Of a stretch of DNA of 64,000 bases, positions 35,011 through 45,029 are shown one piece after another. Origin of the DNA: Leucocoprinus leucothites (taxonomy: Eukaryota > Basidiomycota > Agaricomycetes > Agaricales > Agaricaceae); contig JAACJO010000010.1 in NCBI GenBank assembly GCA_013368445.1, positions 1,488,001 to 1,552,000 of the forward strand, in the 5' to 3' direction. The notes below the pieces were generated by a model. It was not told where the DNA came from. It made no database searches and was given only the letters and a program-made list of their open reading frames with translations. A program made the position numbers and the translations under genes. Each line of letters begins with the position of its first letter. Within the stretch, counting starts at the first letter, position 1.

Positions 35011-36030
35011 TCAATACTTTGTATGACCTCCTCTTGCCCTGACAACTGCCTCAATCCTTCTGGGCATGGTTTCTATCAGCCTTTGGCACCTTTCTGCTGG
35101 ATTCTTATTCCACTCCTCTACTAGCCTCTCCCACAATTCAAATACTCCCTTAGGTGGTCTTTCATATGCCTTCAGCTGGTCCTTCAGGTAGGTCCAGAGG
35201 TGTTCAATGGGATTTAGGTCAGGGGATTGTGCAGGGCATGATAGAACTTGAATGTTGTTGTCCACAAACCATTGTTGTCCCAGTTTTGAGGTGTGTTTTG
35301 GGTCATTATCCTGCTGGAATATCCTCTCCTCCTCCTCCATCTCCAACTTTTCAAAGCTTTCCACCACCCCATTGTCCAAAATCTCACAGTATTTCACTGC
35401 ATCCATATTCCCTTGAACCTCAATCAGCTTTCCTACCCCATTCCACCCCATACACCCCCACACCATCATGTTACCACCTCCTCCATGTTTGACAGTAGGG
35501 AGAGTGGTCCTATCTGACAGTGGTTCCCCCCTCTCCTTCCAGGTATACACCTTTCCATCTGACCCAATCCTGTTGATCTTTGTTTCATCTGTCCACAACA
35601 CCCTCTTCCAGTCCTCCACTGTCCAATTCCTATGTTCATGTGCAGAGTCAAGGCATTCCTCACAATGTTGCTTTTTGAGTAGAGGTCATTTGATCTTGGT
35701 TACAGAGCAAAATCCATTATCCTGAAGGGTATTTCTGACAGTTTGGGGTGTGACAGGGTCAGACAGAGTAGAGTTAATGAAATTTGTAGCCTGGACAGCA
35801 TTATCTAGCTTTCCAGAGGTTATTTGGTGAATTATTGCTTTTTTATCATGAGGAGAAAGCTTGGAAGGACGTCCTCCCTTGTTGTTTTCCTTGTCCCCAT
35901 CAACTTCTTTATTGATCCTCCCAATAGTAGACTTGCCTAGACCAGTTTTATGTTCAATATGGCACAAGGAATAGCCATCTTTGAGAAGAGAAGTGACTTG
36001 GGAATATTAGGTAGAGGAGATAGCTTTCAT
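35011..36030 (-). pseudogene. Tc1-family transposase, two premature stops
   Basis: The frame has ATG 36030 (MKAISST), 339 codons and stop at 35,011, the usual Tc1 length. The N-terminal half has a paired-type helix-turn-helix (KDGYSLCHIEHKTGLGKSTI, GRPSKLSPHDKKA). The catalytic triad is present: WTDET (first D), QQDNDPKHTS (second D) and LNPIEHLW (E), with 34 residues between the second D and E. Two in-frame stops occur, TAA at 36,007-36,009 and TGA at about 35,688 (probably CGA-to-TGA). Otherwise the frame is open. This is a pseudogene unless the stops are read through. Confidence 0.93.
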
Positions 36031-36163
36031 GATGTAGTGGCAGGAAGAAAGACAGTTGTAGCCATCTCAACATGTCAACCAAGGTCACATGATCTTGTTT
36101 ACTACTCCCACACCTGCCCTGATGCTCCCCTGGCATGTTACAAGATAGATACTGGGAGGCTGA

Positions 36164-36377
36164 CAGGGGGTCAAAAAACTGTCCCAATGAGTAGATATTT
36201 TTAATAATTCATTACTAATTCATTGATGGACAAGGTCATGTGATCATGGGAATATATGCTCCCAATATGTCAAGGTACCTGTGTGAATATTTTCAGGATG
36301 CTAGGCCATATATCTGCCCTGGTATTAGCAAATATGTCCAAAATGCGAAAACATTGGGACAGTTTTTTGAGCCACTG
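36164..36377 (-). repeat. Right TIR of Tc1 element O
   Basis: This 214-bp inverted copy of the left TIR ends GCCACTG before the flanking TA. It has the same paired 18-mers as the left TIR. Confidence 0.95.
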
Positions 36378-37332
36378 TATACACATTGTTGATAATAAAA
36401 GGAGATTTATTGAAAGGTTGTCCAATAGGAGTATCTGTGGTTTTCTTTGGGTTTAAGTGCTGATGCATCCTTTTGCAAAGGTGTACTTACCCCTGCTCAT
36501 CTGATATCATGAGATTTTTATCACTGCTGATTGTTGTCTTATTCCACAAAAGCTCATTCCTGACTGTAACAATGTCTACTAGTCAGTAGTCAAGTGCTGA
36601 TGCATTCTGCTGATCTGGTTCTATAGTCAAGTGGGTCATTCAGTACCCATGCAGAATTTCTCCATCTTCTGCAAAAGGGTATATGTACTTCTGCTGTAGC
36701 AATGTTGGAATGATAGGACTTCCGCAAATGTGTACAAGGGCCTGTCCAGATCAGAAAGCTAAGCCTTTGATGTCTGATTAGTTAGTCTATGAGTGTTCTT
36801 TTGAGAAAGACTTCGACTGGATCAATACCCAGGTTACAGCCTAAGATCACAAAGGGGCATAGGATACACATCCTGACCATGTTTGCTAAGTCTCAACATC
36901 ATCCCATAGCCTGTTATAAACATCAACCTGATTGATGCCCACTATGACTTGATTATTCTAGATGCTGACACAGCCACCTGGTCCAAGGTGGCCCTACTCA
37001 ACTGGGAGGAATATGTTGGGAAATTTGACATTGAATAAGAGAGGTTCAATATTGATTGGGATGAGTACAATTGGACAGACATCATCACAAGGATAAGGAG
37101 GAATGGTTTTGCAGTCTGATGTAGAAATGGACTAATGAGATAGATGAACAGACAATGATAGTTTTATGGACATTGCATTTGGGTATGAACAATAGGATAT
37201 CTAACCATGATAGCTGTTATATCAGCAGACAGATTAGTATTTATCAGTATTGTGATTGTGATATTGGACTTGTAGTTGTAGTTTTGTAGTTTGATACCAT
37301 TTCAGTTATTTAGTATTTAAGAACCTTGTATT

Positions 37333-37364
37333 AGGAAAGATTAAACTTGTGTTTAATCTTTCCT
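37333..37364. repeat. Perfect 14-bp hairpin
   Basis: AGGAAAGATTAAAC (37333-37346), loop TTGT, then GTTTAATCTTTCCT (37351-37364). The stem is perfect in an otherwise decayed insert (P). It may be part of an LTR or a 3'-end structure. Confidence 0.9.
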
Positions 37365-38217
37365 TTGTTTCCTGGAATCACTTGGGCTTACTCACCCTGC
37401 CTTGAATCCACTTGTGACAATTGTTGTTGTCTCAAACCTTACACTACCCTTGACTTACCTTAAGTCATCTTGGCCTTCTCTTACTGAGCTTTTGAGAATA
37501 CTTAAGTTCATTAATTGAAGTAGGTTAAAGACCAGTTAGCCACTGTCTTACATAACCCACTCATGTGTCATGACATGTGATGTTACTAGGCACTCTGACT
37601 GTAAATCTTAACATAGCCTCTTGTTACTCTTAATCATTAATGGTCATCTCACAAATGTACTGTGCTTTTGCGAATGTGTGTGTTACACTAGGGTCTTACA
37701 GTAGGGTTCCTTAATGTCTATACAGCCACCCAATATATTGACTATATCATTGAAAATTAACAATTTCATGGCTAATACCATTTGGGCCATAACAGTGGGT
37801 AAAGCCACCACACCAGATGTGGAACTTTTTGCCCTTCAGCTTGGTATTGAGCATGCTTGTCACATGTCTGATGCCAAGTCAATTGTTCTGTTCACTGACC
37901 ACATCACTACAGCAAGATTGGTGGTAGACCCATCTACCCACTCAGGCCAGGCTCACTCCCTGGCAGTGTGCAGTCATCTGATGGAGTGGCTTGGTGCTGA
38001 CACTGAGTGCTCCATCAAATTCCATGAAGTCTGCTCTCACCTGAAGTAGCCCTTCCATCAGTCAGTTCATGCTTATGTGACTGACCCCTCTTTCTAGGTG
38101 AGTATGGGGGTTCATGCCTCTACCACCCTTGGATATCTGCATAAGGCTGAAGTTGAGGCCTGCAAAGACAAGTGGACTAGGCAGTTCACTCTTCCTACCT
38201 ACACTGGTAGGGACTTC

Positions 38218-38991
38218 TTTTTTTTATTTTTTAGAAAATCAATTTATTTATATAGCAGTGCCCAAACACAGTCTGCTTTTCAACTAAATAATACAAACAG
38301 ATAGTACACTATGGCAAGCTGGGGTACCAAAAGCAGTCAAAGACCACTTGAAACAAAGACTATATATGATTAGCCTAGCAAAATAGAGAAGCTTCAAAGG
38401 AAACTATAGAGCATGGTGTTATACACAGAGATCAGACTCAAAGGAAAATAGGAGAGAGGAAATGAAAGAGTACAGTTCACCTTCATTTGGTTTGGCAGGC
38501 ACAGGGGCTTGAAGTGGTGGTGGACAAGTATGTTGATCATTGAAGGCAAAAGCAGTTGGATTCTTCTTGAGAAATTTGACAAGGAACTCATACTGTGGAA
38601 AGGTGCATTGCATCCACTGGGTATGAATGGGATAGAGTGGACAGTAAAGGAGAATGTGATGTCATGTTTCAAAGTAATGTCCACAATGACAGAAGATTGG
38701 TTTGAGAGGGAAGAATCTCTCACAATAAGCCCTAATAGGGGCATGGTTGAGGATAGTGCAAGTCATTTGAGTGCATAATGAAGTTGACTCATTGGCTAAA
38801 GGAAGCCAGGTGCCTCCCTTGATGTATGTAGGGATGAGGAATTTGCAATTCTTTTTCAAAAGAAGGAAACTGTTGCCTTGGTGCTTCTTCTTCTAGAATA
38901 TAGACTCCCAGGATTTCTGGCAGTTGTTGGTGGCATTGCATTGCAAGAAGTCAAGAGTGGCATCTGTGCAAGGAGGGGCATGGATTCATGT
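38218..38991 (-). mobile_element. LINE family 1, copy K (5'-truncated)
   Basis: This 774-bp minus-strand element has a tail (T-run, AAAATCAATTTATTTATATA) at 38,218, the 3' UTR and the ORF2 C-terminus up to the segment equivalent to 5,000 of copy A (HAPPCTDATLDFLQ). A perfect 15-bp duplication ACTGGTAGGGACTTC lies at 38203-38217 and 38992-39006. LINE J reads through it (YTGRDF). Confidence 0.95.
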
Positions 38992-39345
38992 ACTGGTAGG
39001 GACTTCCTTCACCTCTATAAGGGAGACAATAAATACATTCAGCCCACATATCTCCATGGTGGAGTGTGGCTGCCAAAACTCACATCTTCAACACTCTGTG
39101 CACAGGTGTGCCTGGCTATACTCAATCACACCCCTATTGGGTCCTACAGGGCTCAGTTCCATGTCCAAGAGGACATCTCTTGTCCCTGCATGTTCTCCTT
39201 TGAGACTTGCTGGCACATCTTAACCTCCTGTCAGAGGTTCCATAGTGAGGAGGCAGATTTCCCCTCCTACTTTGACAAGCTTGTTGATTTCTGTGATAAG
39301 AATCCACTTGCATTTTCTTTCACCACACCCTCTCAGGGGGGCTAA

Positions 39346-39664
39346 CATACTCCATCATGCACTTTTTGGGGTCCACTGGGTTCTGGTGAGTCCTGCCTCA
39401 TGTTGCTAACTGTTCTGCAGGTTCAGGCTGGTTTCTCTTGGACAAGGCAAGGAAGGCTTTTGGCTGGGTGAAGCTCCACAATCAGGGAGGCAGCTAGAAG
39501 TGATACACTATGCCTAGGGTACCTTCTGCATATACACATGAGTAAAGAGGGTCCTAGGGGCTGCTGAAGGGCTGTTCACCAATCCCCAACTTGTCTGTGG
39601 GGGAGCTCAGCTTCATTCCACATAAAGTGACTTGCAGTGTGGGGTGGGTAGGCTGGAGTCTGGC
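39346..39664 (+). other. LINE J 3' UTR, first part
   Basis: Non-coding sequence after the stop of LINE J ORF2, up to the insertion point of LINE L. The UTR resumes at 40,202 and ends with the (TAA)5 tail near 40,466. No further gene is seen. Confidence 0.65.
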
Positions 39665-40190
39665 TGCCCCTATTGGGGCTTATTGCAAGAGATTCTTCCC
39701 TCTCAAACCAATCTCCTGTCATTGTGGACATTGCTTCAAAACACAACATCACATTCTCCTTTACTGTCCACTCTATCCCATTTGTATCTAGTGGATGCAA
39801 TGTGCCTTTCCACAGTATGAGTTCCTTGTCAAATTTCTCAAGAAGAATTCAACTGCTTTTGCCTTCAATGATCAACATATGCATCTACTGCCACTTCAAG
39901 CCCCTGTGCCCACCAAACCAAATGAAGGTGAACTGTACTCTTTCATTTCCTCTCTCCTATTTTCCTTTAAGTCTGATCCTGTGTATAACACCATGCTCTA
40001 TAGTTTCCTTTGAAGCTTCTCTATTCTGCTAGGCTAATCATATATAGTCTTTGTTTCAAGTGGTCTTTGACTGCTTTTGGTACCCCAGCTTGCCATAGTG
40101 TACTATCTGTTTGTATTATTTAGTTGAAAAGTGGACTGCATTTGGGCACTGCTATATAAATAAATTGATTTTTTTTTTTAAAAAAAAGGA
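39665..40190 (+). mobile_element. LINE family 1, copy L (5'-truncated)
   Basis: This plus-strand fragment covers the last part of ORF2 (APIGAYCKRFFPLKPISCHC, QYEFLVKFLKKN, NEGELYSFIS), the 3' UTR, TATATAAATAAATTGATTTT and an A-run. It is flanked by TGGAGTCTGGC (39654-39664) and TGGGGTCTGGC (40191-40201), an 11-bp duplication with one change. It is inserted in the 3' UTR of LINE J. Confidence 0.9.
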
Positions 40191-40466
40191 TGGGGTCTGG
40201 CATAGGTCCCTGATGGTGTAGGTGGCAACACTGGTGGCTCAATCACTGCACTCTCTCACAGTGGCAGGCCATTACTGCTACATCTGTGTTGGGCTCTGGC
40301 CTGAGGCAGGTGGCTTCCATGGGGGTGAGCAGGCATATTCTGCTTGAGCTATGAGGGGCAATTTCTCTTATGTCTGCTATATAGAGTACTCATTTGTATT
40401 CAACCAGACTGCTATCATGCACTGGTATATAAATTTATGATTTTTAATAATAATAATAATAAAAAG

Positions 40467-42021
40467 ATCCCTTACAGCAAGAGGAGGCAGAGCAGTGATT
40501 CTCAGACTGATGTAGTCTACCACACTGTAAACACCTGAGTGCATGGTTGCAATAGGTGGTGGTAGTGTGGCCCCAATGCCAGCATTGCTGACACTGGAGG
40601 GTCCTGGGTGAGTGTGCACAGCCTTGATCATAGACTGCATGCCATTGAAGTTGAGGTATTTGCCAACCAGGCACTTGGCATTAGCACCAGACTGAGAATC
40701 CTAAAGGTCGACCCAAATAGTAGTGGTGTTGGCTTTGGCAGAGTTGCACATGATGCACATGGTGTTAGAGGAGGGTAATCTGGCTGGACTCAGTCATCTC
40801 AGGTAAGTCAGCCATCTCAGCCACATTCAGTCTTCTCAGGGGATTCAGGGTCTTTGGCCATTGACTATTTCTGCTATCATCTATGTATATCTGTTTGTTT
40901 GTTTGTACAGTACTTACATGTGTTTGTATATCTTTAGGTAATGTATAGTTGGTCCATGTGCTCATGTACATAGTTATGAACACAGCAAGGTTATTACCTT
41001 GTCATGTTCCACCTTGAATACAAAGCCCCTTACCCAGGATCCCCACAGCCCAATTCCTTAGTGCTAACAGGACATCACCATAGACTACACTTATTCTAAC
41101 ACATGGAGGATATGTCTGTGAAAATCTCCTTGAAGGGAGACAGATGCATGTGGTCAGTGACTTGTTGAGGGTAGTGCATATGCCACTCATATAGTAAGGG
41201 ACATTCAGGATCTTGAGGTAAGACCTGGACCTGGGTCATTTAATCTTCAGCTCATATGGGGCTGTGAATGCTGAAGAGAGAGAGGACTTGATCATTGATG
41301 CATTGGCATTGGTGGCAACAGTGTTGGTGTACAACAAGATGGTGTCATACACCTGAGCAATGTTCTCAACATGAAGGGAGCTCTTTGTGCAAGTGAGAGA
41401 ATAATTGAGAAGGCCCATGGCCTTATGATGGAGGTAAGTGATCTCACCAGCATCACCAGTGAAATCAAGGAAGAGTTGGCATCAGGTGGGGCCCAATGTA
41501 GTCATGTGCAGCTTCTTGGCAGAAGGCACATCAGCAAGGATGGCCTGATGCATTGCAGCAATGTGATTAGGCTTGAGAGTAGGGTAGGACTGGGCAAGCT
41601 TTATAAGTGCTGCTGCAGATGTCAGGGTATGGGCTACCTCAGCAAATGACTTCTTAGCTGCTGAGGGTGGGATGGGCACTCACCAGGCTTGGCTATCAAA
41701 CCTAACCTTAGGAGCAGGGGGTGCCTGAATGGGTGCTTTGCCACTAGCATACACCTTGGCTGGCACTAGCTTGGTTGGTAAGGAGGGATGGGCTGGGGCA
41801 GGCCAACAATCTGGGGTTGGTAAAGTGGGCACCTTGAGGGAGCCCATGTCAATGTCACATGGACCTGCTGATTCAGCAGATCCATGGGTTGCTTCATGGA
41901 TGATGCACATTGCTTTAGGGGAGGCTTTGGCCAAGAACCTATGACTGAGGCCCCTCAAGAAATTGCCAAATGTCTCCCAACCCTTAGAGTTGAGGGAGTT
42001 TGAGGTGATCAGTGTGCTGCT
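40467..42021 (-). pseudogene. Half-LINE-type gag (element M), truncated
   Basis: The minus-strand gag is most like that of half-LINE H: MSSTLITSNSLNSKGWETF near 42,020, AKKSFAEVAHTLTSAAALIK, and knuckles CQQCWHWGHTTTTYC and CLQCGRLH, cut at CCKGS (40,467) by the tail of LINE J. A solo LTR sits at 40,763-41,101. The end with the 3' UTR is missing, so it cannot be told whether this was gag-only. Confidence 0.8.
40763..41101. mobile_element. Solo LTR, family gamma
   Basis: This 339-bp LTR starts TGTTAGAG and ends TTCTAACA (6-bp inverted ends TGTTAG/CTAACA). A perfect 5-bp duplication CATGG lies at 40758-40762 and 41102-41106. The gag of element M resumes after it. The orientation is uncertain. 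It is not homologous over its length to family alpha. Confidence 0.93.
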
Positions 42022-42089
42022 CATCAATCCTCCTTTCCCTCTTACCCCCATCATCAATTTCTTTGATGGTGTTTAACTACACATTGACT

Positions 42090-44830
42090 ATGAATTCTAC
42101 TGATATGACTGCACCATCTCATTGGGTGGACCTTAAGGGTACCCCTCTGCCATCTTTGGACCCCATGAACATTGCCAACACTGAAACACATGTCTCACTC
42201 AGCAAGCATGACTGCTCTAAGTTGCCTGCTCTTTCTATCAAATTGTCCAGACACTCTGTCCAAGACAACACCAAGTCAGCTGCTCCATCCAGAGCTAGCT
42301 CAGATCAATCAGATAGCAGTGAGAGTGATTTGGATTCATCTGATGATAATTCTACACCCTCTTCCCCTATACCTGCCTCTGCTGCACTCTCACATGCAGT
42401 CTCACACTCTTCTCTTAGGACTCCCCCTCCTCTATTGTTGTGTGTGAAGCAAGCTCAAGCTTATGCTGCCCTTCAAGGGTTGGACACAATGCCAAAGGCC
42501 ATCTCAAGGACCACTTCTATGAGTGTGTATGATAACTTCAAGTCACCTATCCCCTTCTGCCAGTTTGGTGAGGGGTTCCTAGGTGAGTTACAACCTCCTG
42601 ACCCTCTGAATCTAAGCTTGTGTGGGGATGTATGGGCAGACAATAAGGAGGGGATTGTTAATGACAATGGGGTTCCCAAGAATTGTTTCTTTGAGAGACC
42701 CCCATCTGCCTCATTGTTGCTTCATGCAATCCATAGATCTGCTGAGTCAGCAAATGCTATGCCAACTGGCACTCCAGCTACCTTTTTTGCTAGCTCATCT
42801 GATACTAATGACATCACACCTGATATTACTACATAGCTGCAGGGGCCTGGACCTGCACAGCCACAACTTCTAGATCTCAAGGATCCATTCAACACAGCCA
42901 CCAAAGAAACAGTGATTGTTGGTGAAGCTGCCTTCAAAGCACTTGAGGTGCTTAAATATGCTACTAATTTCTTTAAGTGTTATGCAGGTCTGGGCTTAAG
43001 ACCTGGACAGAAAGATCCAAGGTTTCCCCAAATGGGGGAACCCATTTATTGTTTTCTAATCACTCTTTTCAAATCAGGATGGGACCACATACCTATCAAT
43101 GGCAAAAGTGGTCTCATGATTGTTGAAGCACTAAGAGAATACATTAGCCCCCCAGCCAAAATCCCCATAACAGATTCTTCCCCCCCACTAAAAGGAAAGG
43201 GTAAGGGAAAGAAGGTGCATAAACTGTCCCCATCAAACATCCCCACCCCTCTATTCCTGCCTGGTATTATTATTAGGCAAACTAAATCTTCAGCTTGTAT
43301 TGACAATGATAACATGAATGTCAACCAAGCCCCTCTTGATAAGGGCACCCTTCCTCCCCTCCCCCAGAATGACATCCTGTCTTCTGGTAACACACTTGAT
43401 GTTTCGTCAGTGTCAGGCCACCAAAAGGTTATGAATGATGTCTCATCTTCTAAGCCTACCAGTCCTATCTGCATCTCTAGGGCACCCCCCCCCCCCTACC
43501 TTCCAAACACATGACTCTAAGCAATGGAAATGGAAACTTTGAGCACTCAGTTGGGCATCCAACTTTTGATGGCCAGGTTCAGCCATCAAAACCTAACCCC
43601 AAGGGTGCCTCTGAGTTGCTGCCCCCCATCCCTCCCCCTGACTGTAAGACATCCACCAAACCTCTTACAGAACATTTTAACAAGAAGAATGTGTTGTTCA
43701 CTGATGCTGCCTAACAGAGTGTCCAGCTGGCGACTTCCTCTTCCTCTTCCTCATCCATTGACAGAGTCAAAATGTGAGAAATGATACTTGCCTTCCCTGA
43801 ACTCTCTTATGACAAAGTCCTTGCTATGTACAAGACAGGTCCCGGTGGCACCATTCCTCAAGTGCCCAAACCCTCTACCTCAAGTGCTCAATGCACCAAA
43901 CCTAAAATGACAACTCATAGTCCCACACACCATCAAGTCCTTATCCCTTTCAAGGGTAATATAATCACAGACCACATTAAAGACTTTAACAAAGCAGCCG
44001 AGTTTTGCAATTGCAGACTCACTACCTCTCAATCCAAGCTTCGCATCAAGTCTGTCTGCAAATCATATAATGGCATTTCTATTGCCACATCTGGCATTGC
44101 TAGCCCAAGTGACTTGGAAACTATCAAGTCCTGGCTGAAAAAAGCTTGGCAACTTGGAGATGCAATCCCTATTGAGCCTTATCTCCCACAATCTAAATCC
44201 TTCTTGAAAATTGTCAGTGTCCCATACTGGGTTGCCAATTCCTCTAACCCCCTCTCCCCCACTTTTGTCAAACATGCCTTAGGGCAATCCCCTCTTTTCA
44301 AAAACATCATCCTTGCTGCTCAACCTCAAGTTATGAAAGCTTTGCCCAAGTTGGACACTGTTGTTGTGTGGTTTGATATCTGGGATTCACAAAATGGTAC
44401 TAAGACCAAGACATTGGTCAACTGTACCATTAACTTTGGCTGTCATGTTGGAACCATCCACACCACCAGTATGCATCCTGGTGTAGTGCAATGCTGAAAC
44501 TGCTGGAGGTGGGGTCACCCCACTCATGTGTGTCATGCCCTTGGTGCTCACTGTCAAATCTGTGGTGGCCCTCATCACATTGAGAACCATCATACCATGG
44601 CCTGGTATTGTAAGGCCAATCCCAAATCCAACCTGCCTCATGATGCCACTCCTGATGGTGTCCCTTGTCCCCACCTTGAGAACTTCAAGTGTCTCAACTG
44701 CAAAGGTGACCAGCATGCTAATGACACTAAATGCCCATTCTGGAGAAACAGGTTTGACTGCATCTGGCACTCTAACAAAGCCACCAAGTCATGCACTGCA
44801 TCTGCTGTTCACACTAATACCAATCACTAG
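42090..44830 (+). pseudogene. LINE copy D ORF1 (gag)
   Basis: The frame starts at ATG 42090 (MNSTDMTAPSHWVDLKG) and runs about 910 codons. It has an acidic/Ser-rich N-terminal third (SDSSESDLDSSDD), a middle GEPIYCFL and KSGLMIVEALREY segment, a Pro-rich segment, then WFDIWDSQNGTKTKTL and three Cys/His clusters ending near 44,830. Lesions are TAG at 42,834, a frameshift in a long C-run near 43,490, stops at 43,712 and 43,776, and the first knuckle Cys at 44,495 changed to TGA. Like B it is an old copy. Confidence 0.87.
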
Positions 44831-44851
44831 TGGTGGAGTTGCCATTTAAAT

Positions 44852-45023
44852 ATGTCGGGTAAGAACAATGTATCTGTCTATATCTATTTGCAAAATGTTG
44901 GGCATTCCTATGCTCACATTGACACTATTCTTGAGTCCAAGAAGCAGGACTTTGACATTATCTTTTTACAGGAACCTCCCTGGAATCACATCTGCAAGGC
45001 ACCCTCTATGACTAACCCTGAAG
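44852..45023 (+). pseudogene. LINE copy D ORF2, first codons
   Basis: MSGKNNVSVYIYLQNVGHSY... IFLQEPPWNHICKAPS is the N-terminus of the APE endonuclease, cut at NPED by the junction with the Gypsy element. Confidence 0.85.
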
Positions 45024-45029
45024 ATCGAG

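Larger units (their letters stand above)
34785..36377 (-). mobile_element. Tc1/mariner element O (DD34E) with 214-bp TIRs
   Basis: This 1593-bp DNA transposon begins CAGTGGCTCAAAAAAC and is flanked by TA at 34783-34784 and 36378-36379, the Tc1/mariner target duplication. The inverted repeats (34785-34998 and 36164-36377) are 214 bp and differ at only a few positions, so the copy is fairly young. Each TIR has the 18-mer CAAAAAACTGTCCCAATG at its outer end and the exact reverse complement at its inner end. The transposase lies on the minus strand. Confidence 0.96.
34149..37767. mobile_element. Insert P: unclassified element in LINE J carrying a Tc1 transposon
   Basis: This stretch splits the RNase H of LINE J. 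Without the Tc1 element it is about 2.0 kb of CpG-poor sequence with no convincing protein; the best trace is a degenerate frame at 36,925-37,050 (DAHYDLIILDADTATWSKVA). A perfect 14-bp hairpin lies at 37,333-37,364. The layout (short remnant frame, then ~600 bp non-coding) could be the 3' end of an LTR retrotransposon. I found no certain ends or target duplication. Confidence 0.5.
33278..39345 (+). pseudogene. LINE J ORF2 C-terminal half (RT end, RNase H, knuckle)
   Basis: Piece 1 (33,278-34,148) reads GFYFD-stop, STICAMGMLGNSLRG, PIATYGYRLWYNE and the first RNase H strand (VTVATDALVHTDHT). Piece 2 (37,768-38,217) holds the RNase H acidic motifs DVELFALQLGI and VLFTDHITTARLVVD, and ends YTGRDF. 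Piece 3 (38,992-39,345) resumes at YTGRDFLHLYKG and ends with CPCMFSFETCWHILTSC and stop at 39,345. Several nonsense codons are present. The pieces join in order when the inserts are removed. Confidence 0.85.
33278..40466 (+). mobile_element. LINE J (family 2), heavily interrupted
   Basis: J is a plus-strand LINE represented by the end of RT (TPLRPKTYWRYLGFYFD), RNase H, a C-terminal knuckle and a 3' UTR. It ends AGACTGCTATCATGCACTGG, TATATAAATTTATGATTTTT and a (TAA)5 tail at about 40,446-40,466. Insertions are P plus Tc1 (34,149-37,767), LINE K (38,218-38,991, 15-bp duplication) and LINE L (39,665-40,190). Its 3' UTR end closely matches that of half-LINEs F and H, so its family is the best candidate for their autonomous partner. 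Confidence 0.78.
42022..45023 (+). mobile_element. LINE family 1, copy D (5' part only)
   Basis: Family-1 LINE with its 5' region, complete ORF1 and the first ~55 codons of ORF2. It stops at NPED near 45,020, where a Gypsy integrase begins on the other strand. The remainder of ORF2 is not found beyond the Gypsy element, so the right side was lost by deletion or rearrangement. Its first ~30 bp match the family-3 endonuclease fragment that precedes copy B. Confidence 0.85.

Noticed and set aside
35154..35725. Plus-strand frames of up to 112 codons over the Tc1 element
   Set aside because: They are antisense to the transposase and rich in Pro/Ser/His from codon shadowing.
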